From the NCBI GenBank assembly GCA_046297935.1, contig JBKBHA010000001.1:620001-684000 (forward strand): a stretch of DNA of 64,000 bases, read 5' to 3'. Made by a program: the position numbers and the translations under genes. Under the pieces are notes generated by a model. It searched no databases. It was not told the DNA's origin and saw only the letters and a list, made by a program, of their open reading frames with translations. The stretch is from CAYMZZ01 sp046297935. Lineage in GTDB: Bacteria; Bacteroidota; Bacteroidia; Chitinophagales; Chitinophagaceae. This document shows, piece after piece, positions 25,885 to 35,200 of this stretch (position 1 is the first letter of the stretch; every line of letters starts with the position of its first letter).

Positions 25885-26877
25885 ATGACTGCAAAAATAT
25901 CTGCCGCCATTACGGGGGTTGCGGGTTATGTTCCCGAAGATCGCCTGACGAATTTCGACCTGGAGAAGATCGTGGACACTACCGACGAATGGATCCGTAC
26001 CCGTACCGGAATTGAAGAACGCCGCATCCTGAAAGGGGAGGGGCGTGGTACTTCGGAAATGGTGGCTCCGGCCGTTTTGGAATTGTGCCGCAAACGAGGA
26101 ATCGATCCGTTGGAAATTGAATGTTTGATTGTGGCTACCGTGACGCCGGATATGGTGTTTCCAGCTACCGCCAATATTGTATGCGATAAAATTGGGGCGA
26201 AAAATGCCTGGGGTTACGATGTTTCGGCTGCCTGTTCGGGTTTTCTTTTTGCACTGACCCAGGGAGCAGCATTGATTGAAAGCGGCCGCTATAAAAAGGT
26301 GGTCGTAGCCGGCGGCGATAAAATGAGTGCCATTGTGGACTATACCGACCGTACTACCTGCATTATATTTGGCGATGGTGCCGGCGCGGTACTACTGGAG
26401 CCCAATACCGAGGGCTTTGGCATACAGGACAGCCTGCTGAAAAGTGATGGAAGTGGCTGCCAGTACCTGCGTATGAAAGCCGGCGGTTCAGCATATCCGG
26501 CCACTGCAGAAACGGTAGCCCGCCGGGAGCATTATGCTTATCAGGAAGGACAGGCGGTGTTCAAATTTGCGGTAAAAGGCATGGCCGACGTGAGCGCCGA
26601 GCTGCTGGAACGAAACCAATTGAAAGGAGAGGATATTGCCTGGCTGGTTCCTCATCAGGCCAATCTCCGAATCATCGATGCCACTGCCAACCGGATCGGA
26701 TTACCACGGGAAAAAGTAATGATCAATATTCAAAAATACGGCAACACCACGGCCGGAACCATCCCGCTCTGTTTGTGGGAATGGGAAAACCAGTTGAATA
26801 AAGGAGATCTGATTGTACTGGCGGCGTTTGGAGGAGGATTTACCTGGGGAGCGACGTTGGTGCGATGGGCGTATTGA
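25885..26877 (+). CDS. fabH: 3-oxoacyl-ACP synthase III (FabH)
   Basis: 330 codons from ATG 25885 (a TTG just before is unlikely). Condenses acetyl- or branched acyl-CoA with malonyl-ACP to start fatty-acid synthesis. Catalytic triad Cys117 (VSAACSGF), His257 (VPHQANLR) and Asn287 (YGNTTAGT), with the usual thiolase fold. The stop codon is followed immediately by array E. fabH is not next to plsX or rpmF here, so it may be one of several KAS III genes. Confidence 0.94.
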   Translation: MTAKISAAITGVAGYVPEDRLTNFDLEKIVDTTDEWIRTRTGIEERRILKGEGRGTSEMVAPAVLELCRKRGIDPLEIECLIVATVTPDMVFPATANIVCDKIGAKNAWGYDVSAACSGFLFALTQGAALIESGRYKKVVVAGGDKMSAIVDYTDRTTCIIFGDGAGAVLLEPNTEGFGIQDSLLKSDGSGCQYLRMKAGGSAYPATAETVARREHYAYQEGQAVFKFAVKGMADVSAELLERNQLKGEDIAWLVPHQANLRIIDATANRIGLPREKVMINIQKYGNTTAGTIPLCLWEWENQLNKGDLIVLAAFGGGFTWGATLVRWAY

Positions 26878-27297
26878 GGGGAGAGGGGAGAGGTGAAAGG
26901 TGAAAGGTGAGAGGTGAGAGACGTGAAACGTGAAACGTGAAAGGTGAGAGGTGAGAGGTGAGAATCGTGAAACGTGAAACGGCAAACGTGAAAGGTGGGA
27001 GGTGAGAGGTGAGAATCGTGAGACGTGAGACGTGAAACGTGAAACGGCTAACGTGATGGCGAGGTTTTTTGCGTGACAAATACTATTAATTGAATCTATT
27101 ATAAAAATTCATTAGCGTATTTTATTAACCATATTCAGGAAGAAGTAAGAGCTGAGAAGTAGCAACCGTTTCACGTTTCACGTCTCACGTTTCACGTCTC
27201 ACGTTTCACGTTTCACGTTTGCCGTCTCACGTTTCACGTCTCACGTTTGCCGTTTCACGTCTCTCACCTCTCACCTCTCACCTTTCACCCCTCTCCC
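26878..27297. repeat. Array E: large mirrored heptamer arrays between fabH and the PLP enzyme
   Basis: Left arm 26878-27057 begins one base after the fabH stop: about 25 heptamers, first GGGGAGA and GGTGARA, then blocks of CGTGARA, GGTGAGA and CGGCAAA. Right arm 27169-27297: about 18 heptamers TTTCACG, TCTCACG, TTTGCCG, then TCTCACC, ending directly at the next ATG. Both arms switch from GGTG- to CGTG-type units through the same 9-bp unit (GGTGAGAGA and its complement). The central 110 bp are A/T rich with no gene visible. Confidence 0.95.
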
Positions 27298-28500
27298 ATG
27301 AAAAAACTTCCCTACTCCGGCTTCAGTTCCACCGCTATTCATGCCGGGCATGAAACCGATCCCCGCTACGCGCATCTGGTACCCATTTATGCAAGCAGCA
27401 CTTACGTGTTTGATACTGCCGAACAGGGTATGCGCCGCTTTAGTGGGCAGGAAGAAGGATTTATTTACAGCCGCTGGGGCAATCCGACGATGACGGAGGC
27501 TGAGGAAAAAATTGCTGCGCTCGAAACCCTGGGTCTCGATTTTCCGGTGAAAGGAATACTGCATGCATCGGGAATGGCAGCCATTAGCAGTTTACTGCTG
27601 GCGGCTTTGAAAAGTGGTGACAAGATTCTGACTCATTTTTCCCTCTATGGCGGCACCGAGGAATTGTTGCACCGGGTATTACCTCCGCTGGGCATTGAAG
27701 GCGTTATTGCCGACCTCCGCGACCCAAATAATGCTGAAGAAATTCTGAACAAGGATTCTTCGATACGCCTGCTTTATATCGAAACGCCTGCTAATCCGAC
27801 CATTCAATGTGTGGATATTGAAGTGCTGACATCCATCGCGAAGCGTAAAGGGATATTGGTGGTTTGCGACAATACCTTCGCCACTCCTTACCTGCAGCAG
27901 CCCTTCAAATACGGCGTTGATTTTGTAGTTCATAGCACCACTAAGTTTTTGAATGGACATGGTACCGCTATTGGTGGTATTGTGTTGGGTCGCGATCTGG
28001 AATGGATGAACACAAGGATGACAAAAGTGCATCGCTTACTGGGAGGAAATAGCAATGGATTTGATGCTTTTTTATTGATCAACGGCATAAAGACACTGGA
28101 GCTTCGAATGGAGCGGCATTGTGCGAACGCAGTTCGAATAGCTTCCTTTCTTGAAACAGATCCTGCGGTGGCAAGGGTAAATTATACTGGTTTGGCCTCT
28201 CACCCGGATTATGAACTGGCCAAAAAGCAAATGCGTCATGCCGGAGCTATGCTTAGCTTTGAACTGAAGGGTGGTCTTGAAGCGGGAGTGGCATTTATGA
28301 ACCGGCTGCAAATGTGTGTCCGTACCGTATCACTCGGCACCTGCGACACATTATTGTCGCATCCGGCATCGATGACGCACTACGGCGTGCCAAAAGAATT
28401 GCGGGAAAAATACGGCATTACCGATGGCCTGATCAGAATGAATGTGGGCATTGAGCAGGCTGAAGATATCATGAACGATCTCGAACAGGCTCTGAAGTGA
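27298..28500 (+). CDS. Cys/Met-metabolism PLP enzyme (cystathionine gamma-synthase/lyase or methionine gamma-lyase type)
   Basis: 400 codons from ATG 27298 (MKKLPYSGFSSTAIHAGHE). The PLP lysine lies in VHSTTKFLNGHG, with upstream YSRWGNPTM and CDNTFATPYLQQP that define the trans-sulfuration enzyme family. Whether it makes cystathionine or degrades methionine/homocysteine cannot be told by eye. The frame extends 17 codons upstream through the right arm of array E; those residues (MPFHVSHLSPLTF...) are repeat-derived and not part of the enzyme. Confidence 0.9.
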   Translation: MKKLPYSGFSSTAIHAGHETDPRYAHLVPIYASSTYVFDTAEQGMRRFSGQEEGFIYSRWGNPTMTEAEEKIAALETLGLDFPVKGILHASGMAAISSLLLAALKSGDKILTHFSLYGGTEELLHRVLPPLGIEGVIADLRDPNNAEEILNKDSSIRLLYIETPANPTIQCVDIEVLTSIAKRKGILVVCDNTFATPYLQQPFKYGVDFVVHSTTKFLNGHGTAIGGIVLGRDLEWMNTRMTKVHRLLGGNSNGFDAFLLINGIKTLELRMERHCANAVRIASFLETDPAVARVNYTGLASHPDYELAKKQMRHAGAMLSFELKGGLEAGVAFMNRLQMCVRTVSLGTCDTLLSHPASMTHYGVPKELREKYGITDGLIRMNVGIEQAEDIMNDLEQALK

Positions 28501-28501
28501 C

Positions 28502-28629
28502 AGCCCAACAGCTAACCACCCAACCCATAAACAATTAAACACATAAACAACTAAACGACTAAACAACCAAACAACTAAACGACTAAGCAACCAAACAACT
28601 AAACAATTCAACACCTCAACAATTCAACA
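28502..28629. repeat. Array F: sixteen octamers running into the ruvA start codon
   Basis: Sixteen 8-bp units in strict register, from AGCCCAAC through ACTAAACG/ACTAAACA/ACCAAACA to ATTCAACA. The last A of unit 16 is the A of the ruvA ATG. The strand is almost free of G. No mirrored arm lies in the same gap; a complementary octamer array (TTTAGTTG type) follows sprA at 36517. Confidence 0.93.
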
Positions 28630-29210
28630 TGATAGCGTATCTCAAAGGCGAATTTGTTTATAAGACTCCCGCACTGGTACATGTGGATGTAAACGGCGTG
28701 GCTTATGAGGTGCATATCAGTTTGCACACCTACGGTCATCTGCAGTCGCTCGACAAAGGGTTATTGTATACGGTGTTGATTGTAAGGGAGGATGCCCATC
28801 TCCTATATGGTTTTTTTGATGTTGTTGAAAAGGAAATGTTCCAGTTGTTACTCGGTGTATCCGGCATTGGTGCCAGCACCGCAAGGGTGATGCTTTCCTA
28901 CATGAAGCCCGAGGAACTGGCACGTGCTATTCAGTCGGGCGATGTGAAAACACTCGAATCGATCAAAGGCATTGGCAGGAAAACCGCTGAACGAATCCTG
29001 CTGGAGCTTCGCGATAAGCTGGGAAAAATGAGTCCAGAAGTAAATATTTCCCCTCTGAAAAACAATAGTTTGCAACAAGATGCGTTAAATGCTCTGACGG
29101 CGTTGGGAATAAATCGCACGGCCGCGGAGCAGGCTATTAAAAAGGCCTTGCAGGCAGAACCGGAGCTGAAGGTGGAAGAGCTGATTAAGAAGTCCCTCCG
29201 TATCCTTTGA
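28629..29210 (+). CDS. ruvA: Holliday junction branch migration protein RuvA
   Basis: 193 codons, normal length. N-terminal OB domain (MIAYLKGEFVYKTPALVHVDVNGVAYEVH), two helix-hairpin-helix motifs (LLGVSGIGASTARVML and SIKGIGRKTAERILLEL) and a C-terminal domain that contacts RuvB (ALTALGINRTAAEQAI). Binds four-way junctions with RuvB and RuvC. Its leader is the octamer array F. sprA starts 37 bp after its stop, so both genes may share a transcript. Confidence 0.96.
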   Translation: MIAYLKGEFVYKTPALVHVDVNGVAYEVHISLHTYGHLQSLDKGLLYTVLIVREDAHLLYGFFDVVEKEMFQLLLGVSGIGASTARVMLSYMKPEELARAIQSGDVKTLESIKGIGRKTAERILLELRDKLGKMSPEVNISPLKNNSLQQDALNALTALGINRTAAEQAIKKALQAEPELKVEELIKKSLRIL

Positions 29211-29247
29211 TAGCCTATTTCTGGAACTAATTGATCCTGAGAACACA

Positions 29248-32200
29248 TTGAATTGCAGACTTGCAAATATCTTCCGTACTACGGTAGTAGCGGCTATCGT
29301 ATGGTTTATGCCCACCGGTGCCATGGCGCGTCCGGGAGCGGGCTGGCATCAGGGCTCGCCCGCGGCCGATACTACCCGGCCCGATACATTGCGATATCCT
29401 ATTTACGACCGGTATGCAGACCCTTACAGCAACCCCAACCGCAACAGCTTTGACCTCCGCGATACCGCGTTCATCAAAAAAAATGTTGAATACGACCCTC
29501 GCACCGGTGAATATTTCATCACCGAAAAAATAGGCGACAAATACTACCGGACACCTGTTTCTTTTTCCCGCGACGAATTTTTGCGCCTTCAGGGACGTAG
29601 AGATGAAACTGAATATTTTCGGAAAAGGGCTTCTTTACTGACCGAAATGAATCGGCGCAACTTCAAGCCGGAATTTCAAACATCACGGAGCTGGTTTAAC
29701 CGCGTGGTGGGTGTAGGTAAAGTGGACATTCGACCCTCAGGTGAAGTACAATTGCTGGCAGGGTATATGGGGCAGAATATCAAAAACCCTACTCTGCCTG
29801 AAAGGGCACGTCGATTTGGAGGGCTCGATTTCAACATGAATGCCCGCATGCAGGTGGATGCGAAAATTGGTGATAAACTGACCCTGCCGATCAACTACAA
29901 TACCCTTTCCAATTTCGAGTTTGAGAACCAGCTTAACCTCAACTACATTGGAAAAGACGACGAAATTCTTAAGCAGTTTCAGCTGGGGACTATCAATTTC
30001 ACCACCAAAAGCACATTGATTCCAAGCGTCAACACTCTTTTTGGTGTAAAGACACAATTACAATTTGGAAAGTGGTTTGTAACGGGTGTGCTCGCCAATC
30101 AGCGCGGCCAACGACAAACGGCGGGACTGGAAGGAGGAGCTTCTACTCAGAGTTTTCGCCTAAAGGCGGATGAATACGAAGAGAACCGCCACTTCCTGAT
30201 GTCGCAATATTTCCGCAATCAGTATAATACGGCGATGGCACAATTGCCGATCGTCAATTCACCTGTTCGAGTTCTTCGGGTTGAAGTCTGGGTAACCAAC
30301 CGCACCGGAGCCACCACCGATACACGCGATATTGTGGCACTGATGGATCTGGGTGAGGGCGCTCCTTTCGGCCCCTGGGGTGGACCGGGTAATCCAAATG
30401 CGCTGCCCGACAACAATGTGAATGGACTCTACAATCTGTTGACCGGGCCCGGCGGTAACCGGAACTCCAGCACTATACAAAGTTTTCTGACCGGCAATGG
30501 TTTGACACCAGTACAGGACTTTGAAAAAACCTTTGCACGCAAACTGCAGCCCAGCGATTATTATTTTAATCCGCAGATCGGGTTTATTTCTCTAAATCAA
30601 CCACTACAGCCCGACGAAGTGCTGGGCATTGCATTTCAATATACCTACAACGGCCGGGTGTACCAGGTAGGTGAATTTTCGCAGGATGTTCCGCCCGACA
30701 CCAGTGGTACCACCCAGCGGGTGCTGTTCCTGAAATTGCTGAAAGCAACTTCGCAACGAACCAACCTGCCGATATGGGATCTCATGATGAAAAATGTGTA
30801 TTCTGTTGGTTATGGTCAGCTGGATCGTACCGATTTTAAACTCGATATCCTGTACGAAGAACCGAGCCTGGGCGAAAAGCGATACCTGCCTCCAGCCGAT
30901 GTGGCTGCGCCATACCAGGGTGTTCCATTGATCACGCTGTTGAATCTGGACCGATTAAATAATCAGAACGATCCTCAGCCCGATGGTGTGTTCGATTTTC
31001 TGGAAGGATTCACCGTTATCTCCAGCATGAGCCGGATTATATTCCCTGTACTGGAGCCCTTTGGGCGCGATCTTGAATATGTATATCCCACGCAGGCGGA
31101 AAGAGACAAGTATATTTATTATCCATTGTACGATACCATCAAGGCTATCGCACAGACCTATGCCAACCTGAACCGCTTCAAGCTCTCGGGTAAATCGCGT
31201 AGCAGTTCTTCCGGCTCCGGCGATTATCAACTTGGTTATAATATTCCCAGAGGCTCAGTAACCGTGACTGCCGGCGGCCAGACCTTACAGGAAGGTATTG
31301 ACTACGACATCAACTATGACCTGGGAACTTTAAGGGTCATCAACCAGTCGATTTTGAATTCCGGTGTTCCGGTAAATATCAGCTACGAAAACCAGAACAC
31401 ATTTGGTATTCAACAGAAAAATTTCATGGGTCTGCGGGTTGACTATCTTGCAAGCGAAAAGCTGGCAATTGGTGGAACCATCGCCCGCCTGGGTGAGCGC
31501 CCATTTTTCATTAAGCAATCCTACGGCGAAGATCCTGTTCGAAATACAATGTACGGCCTGGATGTGGACTATCACAGCGATTTTCCCCGTCTGACCAAAT
31601 GGCTTGACAAACTACCATGGTATAGTACCAAGACAATGTCGAGCATCAAAGCCTATGGCGAAGTGGCCGTATTGAAGCCGGGCCATGCCCCGCAAATTGG
31701 ACGTGGTAACGAAGGTGTGATGTACATCGACGATTTCGAGGGGACCCGGGCAGCAATTGATCTTCGTTTTCCATTGATTAACTGGACGCTGGCAAGTGTA
31801 CCGCAGCGTTTTCCGGAATCAGGCTTGAACAACGATCTGGCAAGTGGCTATAACCGCGCAAAAATTGCCTGGTACAATATTGAACCCGTACTGCAGGAAA
31901 AAAGCAATACCAACAACCCGCTACGAGGAAACCTGGAAGAACTTTCTAAACCCGAAGTACGTCAGGTATTACAGCGGGAAATTTTCCCTCAGCGCTCCCT
32001 TGATTTTGGTCAGGGTTTGCTGACTACATTCGATCTTGCATTTTATCCGCGCGATAAAGGCCCGTATAATTTTGAAAACAGGGCAGGTCGTATCGATGCC
32101 AACGGTCATTTAACAAACCGTCAGCAAAGCTGGGGTGGCATTATGCGAAATATTGATCAGATCGATTTTGAAACCGGCAACGTTGAATACATTGAGTTCT

Positions 32201-35200
32201 GGATGATGGACCCTTTCATCCTCAACAATGGTAGCTCGGGTGGAAAATTATATTTCAACCTTGGCAATATTTCGGAGGATGTATTAAAAGATGGGAAGCG
32301 CCAGTACGAAAATGGTTTGCCGACTCCGACCATCAACACTCCTGTAGACAATACGACCGTTTGGGGAAAAGTGCCATCCAATCCGCTGCAGGTAACAAAT
32401 GCCTTCAGCAACGATCCCAACGACCGCGAATTTCAGGACGTGGGCTTTGACGGACTTACCGATGAAGAAGAACGATCAAAATTTGCCAGCTACCTGGCTG
32501 GACTAACAGTTGTTGCTCCTGCAGCTGCAGTGCGTGCACAGAATGATCCCTCAGCCGATAACTTTAAGCCTTATCGCGATGCCAGCTACGATGCTGCCAA
32601 TGTAGGTATCCTCGGCCGTTACAAAGACATCAACAACCCTCATGGCAACTCACCTGTTAGCAACAATAACAGCCAGTTTGTAAACGCCTTTACTCAATAT
32701 CCCGATGGCGAAGAATTGAACCGTGACAACACACTCAATGAAGTAGAGGAATATTTCGAGTACGAGGTCGACATTCAGCCAAACATGATGACCGGCACGA
32801 ATTATATCACCGATGTTAGGTCGGTAGATGTGTCGCTGGCCAATGGTACCCAACGAATGGAGCGCTGGTATCTGTTCCGGATTCCGGTTTCGGAGTTCAC
32901 CAGCAAAGTGGGCAATATTCCCGACTTTAAATCGATCCGCTTCATTCGGATGTATGTAACCGGTTTTGAAGATTCCGTAGTGATGCGCTTTGGAAAACTG
33001 GAGTTGATTCGTAACCAGTGGCGGAAATTTCAGTATGAAATAGATACTACCGGTACTTATACGAACCTGCCGGCCAACGATCCGGTAGAGTTCAATACGC
33101 TGGCGGTAAACCTGGAAGAAAACGACCAGCGTACACCTGTTAACTATGTAATGCCTCCTGGTATTGATCGCCAGCAGCAACTTAGCAATAACAACGTGCA
33201 GTTATACCTGAACGAACAGGCACTGAGTGTACAAACCTGCGGTTTGCCATTCGGTGAGTCAAGAGGTGTGTTTAAGACCATGAACCTCGATATGCGGCAG
33301 TACGGTAAATTGAGAATGTTTATTCATGCGGAAGGCCGCGGAAGCGACGGTGCATTACAGGATTATGGACTTACGGCAGTGATCCGGATCGGGAATGATT
33401 TTCAGGGCAACTACTATGAAGTTCGCATTCCGTTGAAGAAAACCAATTGGGGCGTGCGCGATAGTCTGTTGATCTGGCCAGAGGAGAACAATCTTGATTT
33501 CGATCTGTCGGAACTTACTAAATTGAAATCGCGACGCAATAATTCGGGATGGGCGTCCTCGCTATACTACAGTGAGCAACTACCAAATGGTCGAAGCTTT
33601 GGCGTAATTGGTAATCCAAATCTGGGTGAAGTGAGGGGCATGTTGCTATCGGTACAAAACAATACTGCCGAACCGGCCTGCGCCGAAGTTTGGTTTAATG
33701 AGCTTCGTTTTTCGAATCTCGATGAGAAGGGAGGATGGGCGGCCCTGGGACGTGTAGATCTCAATCTGGCTGACCTGGGCACCATCACGTTGTCGGGAAC
33801 GGCAAAGACACGCGGATTCGGTACGCTTGAGCAAAGAGTCAACGATCGATCCAGGGAGGATCTCTACACATTTGATATTTCGGCCAATATAGATGCCGGT
33901 AAATTATTACCACGTCAGCTGGGAGTTCAAATTCCGGTATATGCAGGCATCAGCCGCATCACCAGCACGCCTGAATACGATCCGTACGATCTCGATATTC
34001 GACTGAATGATAAACTCGAAAGCGCTAATCCGGCCGATAAAGATTCGATACGAAATGACGCGCAGGATATTACAACGATTCGAACCATCAATTTCACTAA
34101 TGTCAAAAAACTGAAAACGGATGGAAAGAAGCCTAAGATATGGAGCCTGACCAATTTTGACTTCAATTATTCATACATTGAAACAAAGCAGCATAACCCA
34201 CTGATTGAGTTGTATGAAATGCGGCGCACGCGCGGAGCAATTGCTTATAACTATACTCCGGAGCCGAAGTATTTAGAGCCATTCAAGCGGCTCATTAAAT
34301 CGCAGTCGAAATGGCTGACCTGGATCAAGGATTTTAATATCAACTATGTTCCTTCGCAATTGTCGTTCCGTGCCGATGTATTCCGACAGTTTGGAGCAAT
34401 CCGTCCACGCAACGTTGGTGGTGGGCCGTATAAAATTCCTGAGACCTACGACAAGTACTTTACCTTCGACCGCGTTTATATTCTGCAATGGAACCTGACG
34501 AAATCGTTGACGCTCGATTACTCAGCTACCAACAATGCCCGCATCGACGAACCGTTTGGACGGATTGATACAGAAGCTAAAAAAGATTCGGTAAGGAGTA
34601 ATCTGTTTAAGGGCGGAAGAAATACACAGTTTAATCAGGAAGCTGGTTTGTCGTATACCGTGCCAACGCAGAAGTTCCCCTTCCTCGACTGGACCAGTAT
34701 GCGCGCCTCCTACAGTACCAAGTACAACTGGATGGCTGCTTCGCTGCTTGCCCGAAGCCTGGGCAATACACTTTCGAATACACAGAGCCGCAACGTGAAT
34801 GCTGTGTTGAATTTCGATCAGCTTTACAATAAATCGAGGTTCCTGCGCGCGGTATCGAGTGCACCAACTTCGGGTGCACCTCGTGCCAATAATCAACGTC
34901 CTAATGCCAACCAACGCGATACTACGTCGGGCAAAAATCTCGCACCGGTTATTGCCGATAGCGTATGGGCCAAGATGACTGCAAAGGAAAAGCGCCAGTA
35001 TCGCAAAGCCGAACGGAAGCGTAAAAGAGAAGAACGCCGCCGCCTGCGCCAGCAGCGTAACAACCAGGTGCCCGAGCTGAACGGTGGCGTGAAGGCATTC
35101 CTCGGACTGGCAACATCATTGAAAAGAGTAGGTATTGACTATTCGCAGGATTTTGGTACCATGCTGCCGGGTTATATGGACAGCACGGTGTTGCTGGGAA

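Noticed and set aside
26878..27297. Array E as an insertion sequence or its ends
   Set aside because: The 110-bp centre has no transposase and no target-site duplication is visible; the arms are short tandem units rather than IS termini.
28502..28629. Array F as a CRISPR array
   Set aside because: The units are 8 bp, contiguous, with no spacers, and no cas genes are present.
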